Below the pieces are notes generated by a model. It saw only the letters and a program-made list of their open reading frames with translations. It ran no database searches and had not been told where the DNA came from. A DNA stretch of 64,000 bases from NCBI GenBank assembly GCA_024239075.1, contig JANBVI010000020.1, positions 212,956 through 276,955 of the forward strand. The letters run 5' to 3'. The position numbers and the translations under genes were made by a program. Origin of the DNA: Fischerella sp. CENA71 (GTDB lineage Bacteria > Cyanobacteriota > Cyanobacteriia > Cyanobacteriales > Nostocaceae). Shown piece by piece: positions 8,585-18,974 of this stretch (positions are counted from its first letter, which is position 1; each line of letters opens with the position of its first letter).

Positions 8585-9257
8585 AATTTGGTTGTTTGTA
8601 AAAGCTGTGAATATATCAACGTCACTAAATTTTTAGTTTTACATTTGTGAAAAGAATCATTTTTTTATTTGCTTGCGTAATATCAAGTTAATCTATAAAA
8701 GATTAAGAGTCGATATATTTTTTATTATCTTAAGATTTATAATCTCTCACCATCCTACTTTAGATATAAAATTTATTTTTTGATTTGCCTGACTCTTATA
8801 GAAATAGTGATCCCTGAAAGGAATGCTTGGATATTTCTAGTTTTACAGTCCTTATCATTATTGTCGGTCAGTGAAAACTTGGATTTTTTGCAAAAACAAA
8901 TTAAACGTTTGATAAATAACGTACTCTCAGACTGATTATTACTTATCAACTCTAGCGTTCAATGATAGTAGTTCTGATGTTTCGGATATTTTCTGTCTGC
9001 CTAAACTTTTCTACACACGAAAAAAATAGCCTATAGATATAGATTCACCATGAAATGCTTTGACAAACAGTAGCGTGAGTAACAAATAGTTAAAAAAATA
9101 ACACTTTATTTGTTCCAGTAACAAAGTGTTAATTTTGAGGTGAGATCAATTTTTTGTTGCTAAGGGAGTTACGATTAAACTCTTGCGAGAAAATTTAAGG
9201 AAATATTTCGATTAATAGATGAATACCATTAGCAGCGTTTGCTAATCTAATGATTAG
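8585..9257. other. Intergenic region, A/T-rich, no gene seen
   Basis: About 670 bp between the zinc-ribbon and uvrC genes. No convincing ORF, RNA gene or long inverted repeat was found; composition is A/T-rich. Confidence 0.5.
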
Positions 9258-9292
9258 TAATGGGTAATGGGTAATGGGTAATGGATAATGGG
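9258..9292. repeat. Heptamer repeat (TAATGGG)5
   Basis: Five tandem TAATGGG units (one with a final A) downstream of uvrC. ATTACCC follows about 20 bp later and can pair with a unit. Confidence 0.9.
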
Positions 9293-9343
9293 TTTTGCCA
9301 TTTATCAATTACCCATAATTTCTTATGAATTCATGTGTTCACT

Positions 9344-11221
9344 TCAAGAAGGATGAAAATAATCATAGATTTCTTGAGCCAAGCGTGGACCAATTCCAGA
9401 AACTTCAGCCAGTTGTGTAGGTGTAGCCTGCCGAATATAATCAACAGAACGAAAGTGTCCCAAAAGTTGCTTTTGGCGATGGTGTCCTAAACCAGGAATT
9501 TCATCTAAACGCGATCGCTTCAATTTATCACTGCGTTGTTGACGATGAAAACTCACAGCAAATCGATGTGCTTCGTCTCGCAACCGTCGCAATAGTTGAA
9601 CCCCTGGTTGTTCTGCGTCAGTGGAAAGTGGTTCAGACTCTCCCGGTAGAAAGATTTCTTCTCGTTTTTTCGCCAAACTAACCACACGCAAGTCTTCCAA
9701 TAAATTCATTTCTTGCAAGACTGCTACAACCGACGATAGTTGACCTTTACCACCATCAATCATAACCAAATCCGGCCAGTCTGGATTCCCCAGGCGTTGT
9801 AATTGTGGATCTTCTGCATACTTGCGAAAGCGACGTCCAATCACTTCGGCTAAACTCGCAAAATCATCTGAGTGTCCGACTGTAACTGTGGGATTTTTAA
9901 TTTTGTAATGACGATAGTATTGTTTTGCAGGTAAACCGTCAATAAATACAACTTGAGAAGCTACTGCATTAGAACCTTGAATATGAGAAATATCATAACC
10001 TTCAATGCGGTGGGGTAATTCGGGTAAGTCGAGGATCGCAGCTAAATCTTCCATCGCTTGTTGGTTGCGATCGCTCAATTTTTGCATTCTTTGCAATTCA
10101 TACTGAGCATTTCGCTCTACCATCTCAATTAATTCTGCCTTAGTTTGACGCTGGGGTGCTACTATCGTCACTTTTCTATTTTTGCGCTGTGTCAGCACAT
10201 CTGCCAAAATATCGGGTTCTGGCAATTCGTGTTGCACTAAAATTTCTGTAGGAATTTCCACCGCTTCGGCAGTTTGGTAGTGTTCTTCCAAGACACGTTG
10301 TAAAATTGCTCCGGATTCGGCCTGTGCGTCTGCGACAAACGCCAAACGTCCGACTAATTTCCCGGCCCGAATTTGGAATAATTGAATGCAGGCATGTTGA
10401 GCATCGGTTGCTAGTGCGATCGCATCGCGAGAAACTGTATCATCTGGTAAGGATACTTTTTGATCAGCAGTCAGAGACTTTAAGCCGTTAATTTGATCAC
10501 GAAATCGCGCCGCAGCTTCAAAATTCAACAATTCTGCTTGCTTGTGCATTTGTTCTGTGAGGATATCGATCAGTTCACTACTTCTTCCTTGGAACACCAT
10601 CGCCACTTTTTGGACAATTTTGCGATATTCCTCCGGAGAAATCAGTGACTGACACACACCCGGACACCGTCCTAAATCAAAATTTAAGCAAGGACGATCT
10701 TTAAATAATGGTTGGGGACGTTGACGTAGAGGAAATATCCGTTTGCACAGGCGCAAAATCTCCCGCAGTGTGTGAGAATCTGTATAGGGCCCATAATATT
10801 TATCTTTTTGGTTACTGAGTAGACGTTTGCGGGTAATATAAATCCGTGGGTAGTCTTCTGACCAAGTGATGCAAAGGTAAGGATACTTTTTATCGTCTTT
10901 GAGTAGTACGTTGAAGTATGGCAGGTGTTGCTTGATCAGATTCGCTTCTAGTGCCAAGGCTTCAGCTTCAGTATCAGTGACAATGAATTCAATTTCTGTC
11001 ACTTGCCTTACCATTGTGGCAATACGTTCAGTCAGTTTCTGTGATTCCCGGAAATATGAACGAACACGCGATCGCAACTTTCGTGATTTACCTATATAGA
11101 TAATGCGATCGCTCCCGTCTCGCATCAAATAAACTCCCGGTTCTGGCGGAATTTCAGCTAGACGATTTTCTAGCCGTTGCGGATCTTTGAGTAGCGGTAG
11201 TGTTTGAGCAGATGTTGTCAC
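9344..11221 (-). CDS. uvrC: UvrABC excinuclease subunit C
   Basis: Makes both incisions in nucleotide excision repair. The N-terminal GIY-YIG nuclease is visible ([19 protein letters not shown], then [10 protein letters not shown]). The UvrB-binding UVR helix lies in [20 protein letters not shown]. The RNase-H-like 5'-incision domain has [10 protein letters not shown] and [10 protein letters not shown] with its Asp residues. Two helix-hairpin-helix motifs close the protein ([13 protein letters not shown] and [12 protein letters not shown]). Length 625 aa is full. It is monocistronic, with a heptamer repeat about 50 bp after its stop. Confidence 0.98.
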   Translation of the reverse strand: MTTSAQTLPLLKDPQRLENRLAEIPPEPGVYLMRDGSDRIIYIGKSRKLRSRVRSYFRESQKLTERIATMVRQVTEIEFIVTDTEAEALALEANLIKQHLPYFNVLLKDDKKYPYLCITWSEDYPRIYITRKRLLSNQKDKYYGPYTDSHTLREILRLCKRIFPLRQRPQPLFKDRPCLNFDLGRCPGVCQSLISPEEYRKIVQKVAMVFQGRSSELIDILTEQMHKQAELLNFEAAARFRDQINGLKSLTADQKVSLPDDTVSRDAIALATDAQHACIQLFQIRAGKLVGRLAFVADAQAESGAILQRVLEEHYQTAEAVEIPTEILVQHELPEPDILADVLTQRKNRKVTIVAPQRQTKAELIEMVERNAQYELQRMQKLSDRNQQAMEDLAAILDLPELPHRIEGYDISHIQGSNAVASQVVFIDGLPAKQYYRHYKIKNPTVTVGHSDDFASLAEVIGRRFRKYAEDPQLQRLGNPDWPDLVMIDGGKGQLSSVVAVLQEMNLLEDLRVVSLAKKREEIFLPGESEPLSTDAEQPGVQLLRRLRDEAHRFAVSFHRQQRSDKLKRSRLDEIPGLGHHRQKQLLGHFRSVDYIRQATPTQLAEVSGIGPRLAQEIYDYFHPS

Positions 11222-11367
11222 AACCAGAGCTTGGTAACTTTACATTTTACCTATATTTATTTTAAGTAGTGTCACTGTTTTTAGCTGTGGATCTTATGCT
11301 TTCTTCCTCATGGAATATTAAGCTTCGATTTCAAGGAGCAATTAAGTAAAAAGCATAGAACACATAC

Positions 11368-11481
11368 CAATATTTCTCGGTTAAGGATTTTTCATCATAA
11401 TTTGGGCTATGTAGAGACGCGCCATGGCGCGTCTCTGGTGGGTTTAAATGTCAATCGAGTTGTCTGATCCGAGCAGTATTG
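11368..11481 (+). mobile_element. MITE copy A, 114 bp, with 10-bp target duplication
   Basis: The element starts CAATATTTCTCGGTTAAG and ends CCGAGCAGTATTG, so the ends are imperfect terminal inverted repeats. Its centre is a perfect 24-bp palindrome (11413-11436, arms AGAGACGCGCCA / TGGCGCGTCTCT). It is flanked by identical GAACACATAC at 11358-11367 and 11482-11491. It aligns over its whole length with the reverse complement of copy B at 31693-31805. It has no coding capacity, so it must be moved in trans. Confidence 0.88.
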
Positions 11482-11555
11482 GAACACATACACATACGCT
11501 TAAAGAAAAATATTGACAGTATTTAATTGGAGGAAATTTTTATTTTAAAAAATCT

Positions 11556-11726
11556 TTGCGTATTGAAGAGAAATATCGTGACGGTATCGCCGAAACACTT
11601 AACGAATTGCAGACAGCAATGCTCATGTTGGCTCAAGTAGAATTAAAGATTTCACAAAGTGGAAATTACTTACAAAATATGAGCCATAAATTTGAAGAAT
11701 TTATTAACGAACAAAAAACAGAATGA
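11556..11726 (+). CDS. Short helical protein, 56 aa, TTG start or decayed gene
   Basis: The frame is open from 11517 to TGA at 11724. It encodes a coherent amphipathic helix (RIEEKYRDGIAETLNELQTA, then MLMLAQVELKISQSGNYLQN and MSHKFEEFINEQKTE) quite unlike random DNA. No ATG or GTG opens the frame; the first usable start is TTG at 11556, with GGAGG 22 nt upstream (11529-11533). Either it is translated from TTG, or the original start has been lost. It lies 45 bp behind the right target duplication of MITE copy A and converges with the response regulator gene that ends at 11747. Confidence 0.4.
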   Translation: MRIEEKYRDGIAETLNELQTAMLMLAQVELKISQSGNYLQNMSHKFEEFINEQKTE

Positions 11727-11746
11727 AGAGCTATTTCAAAAAAAAA

Positions 11747-12172
11747 TTATAGATATTGACAAGCTAATTCTTCTTCGATTCCCATAACTAATTCAGTCAA
11801 ATTGATTGGTTTGACGAAGTAGCGACGCGCTCCTAATTTCATAGCTTTTTCCTGATCTGCTTTAAAAGCAAATGCAGAAACTACAAATATAGGTATGTAT
11901 TTTAAATCTGCTTTTTGCTGTTTTCTCTCTAATAGAGAGTAACCATCAATGTCTGGTAGTTTAAGGTCTAATAAAATTAAATCAGGTTTAAAGTCTTCTA
12001 TTGTTTCAAAAAAAGTAGAACCTTCTGGAAAACTTTGAACTTCATATCTACAGTAACTAAGATAGTCACTCAATAACATTCTATTGATGTCATTGTCCTC
12101 TATTAGTAATATTCTTTTTTGCCGTCTATATGATGGAAACTGTTGTTTAACAGTAAGTAATTGAGATGTCAT
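11747..12172 (-). CDS. Single-domain response regulator (CheY-like)
   Basis: Protein of 141 aa consisting of one receiver domain after a 19-residue basic leader. The acidic pocket is IEDND, the phospho-acceptor Asp is in LLDLKLPD, the switch residue is Ser in VVSAF and the Lys is in FVKPIN. It therefore has all residues for phosphorylation. There is no output domain, so it probably signals by protein contact, as in PatA-like or CheY-like systems. No kinase is adjacent; the partner is unknown. Confidence 0.9.
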   Translation of the reverse strand: MTSQLLTVKQQFPSYRRQKRILLIEDNDINRMLLSDYLSYCRYEVQSFPEGSTFFETIEDFKPDLILLDLKLPDIDGYSLLERKQQKADLKYIPIFVVSAFAFKADQEKAMKLGARRYFVKPINLTELVMGIEEELACQYL

Positions 12173-12929
12173 TTCTATCTAGTGATTGTAGGCGGGAAGC
12201 AGATAAAATTTACCGTATTTCCAAAGAGTTCATATAGAAATATGATACATACTTACAAAATAAACTTATTTAAGATCAGTTTAAAATACGAAGCAAGTTA
12301 TATTTAACTGCATGATTTATGAATTCCTACTAAAATCTTAACTCAAAACATAAATTTAATTTTGAATAAAAATGCTAATGCTAATAATCATCATCAGAAG
12401 AGTGAGGTATGAGAATGAGAATAGTTAAGACTACCAACTTCTATATATATTTATGTATTTTTACACTCTGCTACTCAGCAGATTCCACTAGCATACTCCA
12501 TAAAATGACAAATGGCATTAGAGACTAAATAAGATAAGGCGATGGGAGGCTAAAATGTTTTGTGAGTAAGGATAGAAGCCAAAAAAAGGAGCTAACCACT
12601 CTTATTGTCTGTCTATAGTCTTAGAGTCCCAGCTTTTACTATGATTGTGCTTTTTTTAGCTTACTTCGTGTAGTTATTCTGATCAATAATCCGAGCAAGG
12701 TACAGAGCTTCTCACCCCAACCCCCAAGCGCCCATTCCCCCAAATGGGGTGTGATGGTGTAGGGATGTATGGATATGAGGACAAGCCAGATTTTCATCCT
12801 TTATGAGGTGAAATGACTAATGATCATATTTTGTTTTATAAAAATATTAAGTAACACAAATAACTGATACATTTTGTGATGCGAGCCACACTATATATTA
12901 AAGATGTAAAGGAGTTTTAAAGCGACGCA
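12173..12929. other. Intergenic region, no gene seen
   Basis: About 750 bp between divergent genes. Both promoters must lie here. I see a C-rich stretch at about 12715-12750 (CCCCAACCCCCAAGCG) but no ORF, RNA gene or clear repeat. Confidence 0.5.
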
Positions 12930-13349
12930 ATGCATATAGACGAACTTCTCAGACGTTATCAGTCGGGAGAAAGAAATTTCAAAGGTGCAAACCTCATTGG
13001 TGGTTACTTGTATGGAGTAAATTTGAGTGGAGCAAATCTACAAGGAGCATCTTTGAGTGAAGTTGATTTGAGCGAAGCAAACCTCACAGGAGTAAACCTC
13101 AGAGAAGCATCTCTAGTGAGAGCCAACCTCACAGGAGCCAACCTCACAGAAGCTAATCTCAATGGAGCAAATCTGTTTGAAGCCAAGCTAACAGGAGCTA
13201 CACTCCACGGAGCGCATCTGAAAATGGCAGACTTGATAGATGCAGACTTTACTGCTGCCAATCTAGAAAAAGCTAATTTGTATGGTGCATATTTAACTGG
13301 AACTTTGTTGCAGGGTGCTATCATGCCAGATGGCACAATCTATCAGTGA
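12930..13349 (+). CDS. Pentapeptide-repeat protein
   Basis: Protein of 139 aa built almost entirely of A(D/N)LxX pentapeptides (GANLQGASLSEVDLSEANL and so on) from about residue 18 to 131, roughly 22 repeats. These fold into a right-handed quadrilateral beta-helix. The first 15 residues (MHIDELLRRYQSGER) form a capping helix common in cyanobacterial members. There is no signal peptide or membrane segment, so it is cytosolic. Function is unknown; such proteins are numerous in Nostocales. GGAG lies 15 nt before the ATG. Confidence 0.92.
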   Translation: MHIDELLRRYQSGERNFKGANLIGGYLYGVNLSGANLQGASLSEVDLSEANLTGVNLREASLVRANLTGANLTEANLNGANLFEAKLTGATLHGAHLKMADLIDADFTAANLEKANLYGAYLTGTLLQGAIMPDGTIYQ

Positions 13350-13852
13350 GTCATCCTCTAACAGGATTTTAGACTTCGTCGTGAGCGCTACTTCGACAAG
13401 GCTCAGTACAAGTCAATCGAACGATTTTGGATTGGTTCCAGGAATCTAGGGGCATGGAACTAATTATTTAATGTTTCTGAATATTTTGAAATAATTATCA
13501 CCGCAAATGTGCCAAAAATAAGTTGATGGCACCAAGGAATCGGTAAAAAGTCCATCAAGGCGATGCGATCGCCCTGAATCACATGTCCAATTCAAGTCAA
13601 TTCGTTAAGCAGTAAGCACCATCTAGACCTCCGCAAGGGTACTCCCGCCTGGATGATAAAATGGTACAGGTGTCACAGTTCCATGGTTTTAATATTCTAA
13701 AAGTTTCAATTATCAACAAATATATATTGGACATCTGAAAAATATCTGCGTACGATACTCCCATATAGAGATGGGTAAAGGGAAAGGAAAATTTTTATAC
13801 CTTTCCCAATTTCTGCTATCTAATAATTCAGGAGTCCTAAGGAAATATCAAA
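13350..13852. other. Intergenic region upstream of ilvD
   Basis: About 500 bp. It holds one fragment resembling a common cyanobacterial dispersed repeat (CTTCGACAAGGCTCAGTACA at 13392-13411) and a HIP1 octamer in GGCGATGCGATCGCC. No gene is seen. The ilvD promoter must be in the last part. Confidence 0.5.
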
Positions 13853-15538
13853 ATGTCAGAAAATTTGAGAAGCAAAGTTGTTACCCAAGGAGTACAGCGA
13901 TCGCCTAACCGTGCCATGCTGCGGGCTGTGGGTTTTCAAGATCAGGATTTTACTAAAGCCATTGTTGGCATTGCTAACGGTTATAGTACCATTACCCCTT
14001 GTAATATGGGGATCAACAAACTGGCACAAAGGGCAGAAATTGGTATTAAGAATGCCGGAGCAATGCCACAGATGTTTGGCACAATTACCATTAGCGATGG
14101 TATTTCCATGGGAACCGAGGGGATGAAATACTCCTTGGTATCACGAGAAGTAATTGCTGATTCGATAGAAACTGCCTGTAATGGGCAAACAATGGATGGG
14201 GTGCTGGCGATTGGCGGTTGTGATAAAAATATGCCAGGAGCAATGATTGCGATCGCTCGCATGAATATTCCTGCCATTTTCGTTTATGGTGGTACAATTA
14301 AACCTGGACACTACAACGGACGCGACTTAACCGTCGTCAGTTCTTTTGAAGCGGTAGGCGAATATAGCGCTGGTAAAATAGGCGAAGACGAGCTTTTGGC
14401 AGTTGAACGCAGTGCTTGTCCTGGTGCAGGTTCCTGCGGTGGAATGTACACAGCTAACACCATGTCTTCTGCCTTTGAAGCAATGGGGATGAGTTTGCCC
14501 TACTCTTCCACAATGGCAGCAGAAGATGAAGAAAAAGCCGACAGTACGGAAAAATCGGCATTTGTCCTCGTAGAAGCGATTCGTAAGCAAATTTTACCTC
14601 GTCAGATCATCACTCGTAAATCGATTGAGAATGCGATTTCTGTGATTATGGCAGTAGGTGGTTCTACAAATGCTGTGCTGCATTTTTTGGCGATCGCTCG
14701 TGCTGCTGGCGTTGAACTTTGTCTTGATGATTTTGAAACTATCCGCGCCCGTGTTCCGGTTTTGTGTGATTTGAAACCCAGCGGTAGATATGTAGCAACA
14801 GATTTACACAAAGCTGGTGGTATTCCACAGGTCATGAAAATGTTACTTGAGCATGATTTACTACACGGTGATTGCTTGACTATCAGTGGTCAAACAGTTG
14901 CAGAAGTCTTAGCAGAAGTGCCAAATGAACCCTCACCCAACCAAGATGTGATTCGTCCTTGGGATAAGCCGATGTATACTCAAGGACACTTGGCTGTTCT
15001 GAAAGGTAATTTAGCCACAGAAGGAGCAGTAGCAAAAATTACTGGTGTAAAAGTTCCGAAAATTACTGGACCAGCACGAGTTTTTGAATCCGAAGAATCT
15101 TGCTTAGATGCTATTCTCGCCAAAAAAATTAATGCTGGTGATGTGATTGTGATTCGCTACGAAGGCCCGAAAGGCGGCCCGGGAATGCGGGAAATGCTTG
15201 CTCCCACCTCAGCAATTATCGGGGCTGGTTTGGGCGATTCCGTGGGATTAATCACCGATGGTAGATTCTCAGGTGGTACTTATGGGATGGTTGTCGGACA
15301 CGTTGCACCAGAAGCAGCTGTCGGCGGTGCGATCGCATTAGTAGAAGAAGGCGATACCATCACTATTGATGCTCACGCTCGTTCATTACAACTGCACCTA
15401 TCTGATGAAGAATTAGCTCGTCGTCGTGAAAATTGGCAACCTCGTCCACCCCGTTATACTCAGGGTGTATTAGCCAAGTATGCCAAGTTGGTATCTTCTA
15501 GTAGTCTTGGTGCAGTGACAGATTTGGATTTGTTTTAA
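13853..15538 (+). CDS. ilvD: Dihydroxy-acid dehydratase
   Basis: Fe-S enzyme that dehydrates dihydroxy-acids to 2-keto acids in valine, leucine and isoleucine synthesis. Family signatures are CDKNMPGA (cluster Cys and Mg/Lys region), [17 protein letters not shown] (second cluster Cys) and the C-terminal [21 protein letters not shown]. Together with NPCN-equivalent [11 protein letters not shown] the three cluster Cys are present, consistent with a [2Fe-2S] plant-type enzyme. Length 561 aa is full. AAGGAA lies about 8 nt before the ATG, and a terminator follows. Confidence 0.98.
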   Translation: MSENLRSKVVTQGVQRSPNRAMLRAVGFQDQDFTKAIVGIANGYSTITPCNMGINKLAQRAEIGIKNAGAMPQMFGTITISDGISMGTEGMKYSLVSREVIADSIETACNGQTMDGVLAIGGCDKNMPGAMIAIARMNIPAIFVYGGTIKPGHYNGRDLTVVSSFEAVGEYSAGKIGEDELLAVERSACPGAGSCGGMYTANTMSSAFEAMGMSLPYSSTMAAEDEEKADSTEKSAFVLVEAIRKQILPRQIITRKSIENAISVIMAVGGSTNAVLHFLAIARAAGVELCLDDFETIRARVPVLCDLKPSGRYVATDLHKAGGIPQVMKMLLEHDLLHGDCLTISGQTVAEVLAEVPNEPSPNQDVIRPWDKPMYTQGHLAVLKGNLATEGAVAKITGVKVPKITGPARVFESEESCLDAILAKKINAGDVIVIRYEGPKGGPGMREMLAPTSAIIGAGLGDSVGLITDGRFSGGTYGMVVGHVAPEAAVGGAIALVEEGDTITIDAHARSLQLHLSDEELARRRENWQPRPPRYTQGVLAKYAKLVSSSSLGAVTDLDLF

Positions 15539-15558
15539 AATAAATCAGAGATAAACAA

Positions 15559-15596
15559 AACACAGATGCACATAAATAAGCATCTGTGTTTATTTT
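15559..15596 (+). terminator. Rho-independent terminator of ilvD
   Basis: Perfect 11-bp inverted repeat (AACACAGATGC / GCATCTGTGTT) with a 10-nt loop and a following TATTTT, 20 bp after the stop. Confidence 0.85.
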
Positions 15597-15648
15597 GGAT
15601 TGATCTTCTCATTCCACTCTTTTTTGAGTAATTCTAAAGCAGGACTAC

Positions 15649-16983
15649 ATGCTAACCACCAATACCACCAGTTCTTTGCCTTTACCTCCCGGTAGTTTTG
15701 GCCTGCCTTTAATTGGAGAAACAATACCGTTTGTAAACGATCCAAATTTTACTGAAAAGCGATACAAAAAGTATGGTTCTCTTTTTAGAACTCATATATT
15801 TGGGCGTCCAACTTTAATAGTCACAGGTGCAGAAGGGAACAGATTTTTATTCAGCAATGATCATAAATACTTTTCTAATAATTGGCCTTACAGCACTAGA
15901 ATGCTTCTAGGCCCTGCATCTTTATCAGTTCAGCAGGGTACAGAACATCAAAATCGTCGTAAACTACTATCGCAAGCTTTTCAACCAAGAGCTTTAGCTA
16001 GTTATACCAGCACAATGGAGCAAATTACCCATCAATATTTAGATAGATGGGAAAAACTCGCTACATTTACTTGGTATCCAGAACTCAGAAATTACACTCT
16101 TGATATTGCCTGCAAGTTGCTTGTGGGAGTTGATTCAGCTTCCCAAACTCAATTGGGTGAGTGGTACAAAATCTGGGTGGATGGTTTATTCACCCTACCA
16201 ATAAACTTGCCGTGGACTAACTTTGGTAAGGCGTTACGTTGTCGAAAATTATTATTAGCTGAAATTGAAAAGATTGTTCGTCAACGTCAAGAAAGTGGGA
16301 ACTCATATCAGGACGTTTTAGCACTACTTTTACAAGCAGAGGATGAAGAAGGTAAACGCTTAAGCCTCACCGAACTCAAAGACCAATTGTTGACTTTGCT
16401 ATTTGCTGGTCATGAAACTTTGACCTCAGCATTGGCATCACTGTGTCTATTATTAGTACAAAATCCAGAGGTTTTAGCAACTGCTCGTAGTGAACAACAA
16501 CAACTCGGTGTAGACACACCTCTAACCTCGGAAAATCTCAAGCAAATGACTTACTTAGAGCAAGTCTTAAAAGAAGTAATGCGGCTGATTCCGCCTGTTG
16601 GTGGTGGTTTTCGAGAGGTAATCCAACCCTGTGAATTCAATGGTTTCCGCATTCCTCAAGGTTGGTCTGTACTATATCAAGTAGGTAAAACCCACAAAGA
16701 TCAAAGTGTTTATAAGAACTCAGAAACATTTGAACCAGAGCGTTTTAGCCCACAAAGAGCAGAAGATAAACCCAAACCTTTTAGTTATATACCCTTTGGT
16801 GGTGGGGTACGGGAATGCCTGGGTAAGGAATTTGCCAAATTAGAAATGAAACTTTTTGCAGCCCTTTTGCTGCGTCATTATCAGTGGGAACTATTACCCG
16901 AACAAAACTTAGAGATGATTATGGTTCCAACCCCTAATCCCAAGGATGGTTTGAAGGTAAGCTTTCAAAGATTATTGAGTTAG
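15649..16983 (+). CDS. Cytochrome P450, CYP120-like
   Basis: Haem monooxygenase of 444 aa. The I-helix LLFAGHETLTSALAS, the ExxR motif in LKEVMRLIPPVGGGFRE, the PERF-like FEPERFSP and the haem-binding loop FGGGVRECLGKEFA (Cys ligand) are all present. The N-terminal PLPPGSFGLPLIGET and the motif PPVGGGFRE strongly resemble Synechocystis CYP120A1, a retinoic-acid hydroxylase. Substrate here is therefore inferred to be a retinoid or apocarotenoid. There is no membrane anchor, so it is soluble. It follows the ilvD terminator by about 50 bp and is a separate unit. Confidence 0.92.
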   Translation: MLTTNTTSSLPLPPGSFGLPLIGETIPFVNDPNFTEKRYKKYGSLFRTHIFGRPTLIVTGAEGNRFLFSNDHKYFSNNWPYSTRMLLGPASLSVQQGTEHQNRRKLLSQAFQPRALASYTSTMEQITHQYLDRWEKLATFTWYPELRNYTLDIACKLLVGVDSASQTQLGEWYKIWVDGLFTLPINLPWTNFGKALRCRKLLLAEIEKIVRQRQESGNSYQDVLALLLQAEDEEGKRLSLTELKDQLLTLLFAGHETLTSALASLCLLLVQNPEVLATARSEQQQLGVDTPLTSENLKQMTYLEQVLKEVMRLIPPVGGGFREVIQPCEFNGFRIPQGWSVLYQVGKTHKDQSVYKNSETFEPERFSPQRAEDKPKPFSYIPFGGGVRECLGKEFAKLEMKLFAALLLRHYQWELLPEQNLEMIMVPTPNPKDGLKVSFQRLLS

Positions 16984-17007
16984 GCTCGTCTACAATAAGA
17001 GCGATCG

Positions 17008-18108
17008 CTATCTCGGATAAGAAATACCATTAATCTGACGATCACCTGTATACAATCCAGGAAATTGAGAAGTTGATGAGGAATTAGATTGTGGTACTTG
17101 AGTGGGCTGCTGCAAACTAAAAGAATTACTAGAGTTTCTGGAATTAACAACGCTTTGACTTGGTGTTTGGTTATAGTATGGCGTCACATTAGAGGATGTT
17201 GTAGGTGTAATAGATATTACCGCAGATGTGGGTGTTTGGATGCTGGGTGTAGAAAGGTTTGGATATTGGTTAGGAATGTTAGCGGCAGGAGAAACGGAAT
17301 TTTGATTAGGGTAGTTTGTAGTATTATTGACGGGAGCGATCGCATTTCCATTAAATACCGTAGTCGATGCTAAATTTTGATTGGGCAACAATAATGAATT
17401 TGTCTGACTTATCTGACTTAAAGTTGTACGATTCCCCAAAGACAAACTTTGATTTGTTGATTGATTAAGAGCAGTTTGCAAAGGACTAACTACAGCAGTA
17501 TTTTGTTTATAGTTGATAGGATTAGTGAATCCCATCCCCACATTAGTAGAAGTTTGTGTTGTATCTGTTTGAATAGACGACGTCGTTAAACCGTTTACTC
17601 CTAAAAACTGATTATTATTCTGAGAATTTTTGAATTGCAATAAATTTTCTGTTTGTGACACAAATGGATTTTCTAGCTTTGGCGTAGATGCAGGATTTAC
17701 TAGCTTCAAGCCAGAGTTGGAGTTAGCATCGGTGGCTGTTGTCTTTTGTTTGCTTAAGCTTTCTAAAATATTATTAGTATTGTCTAGTTTGGTATTTTGC
17801 TGGATATTAGTTGCTGTGGAAGGTAGAGTTCCATGAACAAAGTCATAAAATAGAACTGGTAAGTTATCAATATCCGCAGCAATGGCTTTATCTTCTTGCG
17901 AAAGAGAAGAATTTACAGAGTTTTTTGCTCCAGCTTGTTGCTTAACTGGCTTAAAATTAAACAAATCTGGCTGTTGCCAGTATTCTTCAAGCACAAATCC
18001 TACCACGGCTAAAAAAATTGCTGTTCCCCAAAAACTAGGTCGAGCCAAATTCCATAAGCTGGCTTTGAGAAAGCGTAAGTAGGTGAGAGGGTAGCGACGA
18101 CCTGACAT
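17008..18108 (-). CDS. Asn/Ser/Thr-rich protein with one N-terminal membrane segment
   Basis: Protein of 366 aa, family not recognised. Residues 1-18 are basic (RRYPLTYLRFLKASLW). One hydrophobic segment at about 22-40 (FWGTAIFLAVVGFVLEEYW) would anchor it, leaving about 320 residues outside the membrane. That part is low-complexity, dominated by N, Q, S and T (for example NQSTNQSLSLGNRTTLSQIS), with no folded domain visible. It resembles variable cyanobacterial envelope-associated proteins in composition only. It converges with the P450 gene. Confidence 0.7.
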   Translation of the reverse strand: MSGRRYPLTYLRFLKASLWNLARPSFWGTAIFLAVVGFVLEEYWQQPDLFNFKPVKQQAGAKNSVNSSLSQEDKAIAADIDNLPVLFYDFVHGTLPSTATNIQQNTKLDNTNNILESLSKQKTTATDANSNSGLKLVNPASTPKLENPFVSQTENLLQFKNSQNNNQFLGVNGLTTSSIQTDTTQTSTNVGMGFTNPINYKQNTAVVSPLQTALNQSTNQSLSLGNRTTLSQISQTNSLLLPNQNLASTTVFNGNAIAPVNNTTNYPNQNSVSPAANIPNQYPNLSTPSIQTPTSAVISITPTTSSNVTPYYNQTPSQSVVNSRNSSNSFSLQQPTQVPQSNSSSTSQFPGLYTGDRQINGISYPR

Positions 18109-18345
18109 GTTAAACCTGATGGAATTAAGGGAGAAAGAGTAGGAATATTATCCTAGCCCCTCAATAGTTATTTAGTCATTATTGATAGACAACTCTTAGT
18201 ATAAAATTTACAATAAACTACATCAGATCGTTTTTCCCCTTTCCCTTCTTTCTGTCAGTTTCGATATCATCTCAAAATTAAATCTGCTCTAACTTAATGC
18301 TTGTGGCTGGGCAAAAGTTGGACTCTAATTCAACAGGAGCAGAAC

Positions 18346-18966
18346 ATGAAAGCAGAAGATATCATGACCAAAGAGGTTGTTAGCATCCGCAGTTCAGCAA
18401 CTGTTGCTGAAGCAGTTGGTGTAATGAAGGAAAAACGATTGCGGGCTTTGGTTGTGGAGCGCAATCATGATAATGATGCTTACGGTATTGTTACTGAGAC
18501 TGACATTATTTATAAAGTAACAGCTTATGCCAAAGACCCCAAACAAGTACGTATCTACGAAATTATGAGCAAGCCCTGCATTATTGTCAATCCCGAATTG
18601 GCTGTAGAATATGTAGCGCGGTTATTTGCCAACACAGGAATTCGCAGAGCGCCCGTAATTAAAGGTAAGCTGTTGGGAATAATTTCTGTCACCGATATTC
18701 TCACCAAAAGTGATTTTGTCGAAAAGCCACAATCAGTTTTGCTAGAAGACAAAATTCAACAAGCGATCGCAGATGCTCGCGCCATATGTTCTCTCTACGG
18801 TACATTATCTTCAGAATGTGCCGCAGCCTGGGTAACAGTAGAAGAAATTCAAGCAGAAGCAGCCCATCAAAAAGCTGGACATATAGCATTTACCAAAACA
18901 TCATTTGAGCAATACTGTGCAGCCAACCCAGATGCACCAGAATGCCGAATTTATTATGAAGATTGA
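18346..18966 (+). CDS. CBS-CP12 fusion protein
   Basis: Protein of 206 aa with two CBS motifs (about 1-60 and 72-125, starting MKAEDIMTKEV and IYEIMSKPC) joined to a CP12 domain (about 140-206). The CP12 part keeps both redox Cys pairs, Cys148/Cys158 and Cys191/Cys200, the core AWVTVEEIQAEAAHQ and the ending CAANPDAPECRIYYED. CP12 binds GAPDH and phosphoribulokinase in the dark; CBS pairs bind adenine nucleotides, so this is likely an energy- and redox-sensing regulator of carbon fixation. Such fusions are known in cyanobacteria. AGGAG lies 6 nt before the ATG, which decides this start over the TTG at 18301. Confidence 0.9.
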   Translation: MKAEDIMTKEVVSIRSSATVAEAVGVMKEKRLRALVVERNHDNDAYGIVTETDIIYKVTAYAKDPKQVRIYEIMSKPCIIVNPELAVEYVARLFANTGIRRAPVIKGKLLGIISVTDILTKSDFVEKPQSVLLEDKIQQAIADARAICSLYGTLSSECAAAWVTVEEIQAEAAHQKAGHIAFTKTSFEQYCAANPDAPECRIYYED

Positions 18967-18974
18967 ATAAGTTA

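Noticed and set aside
18301-18345. TTG start of the CBS-CP12 gene
   Set aside because: AGGAG at 6 nt before the ATG at 18346 and the family start MKAEDIM decide for the later start.
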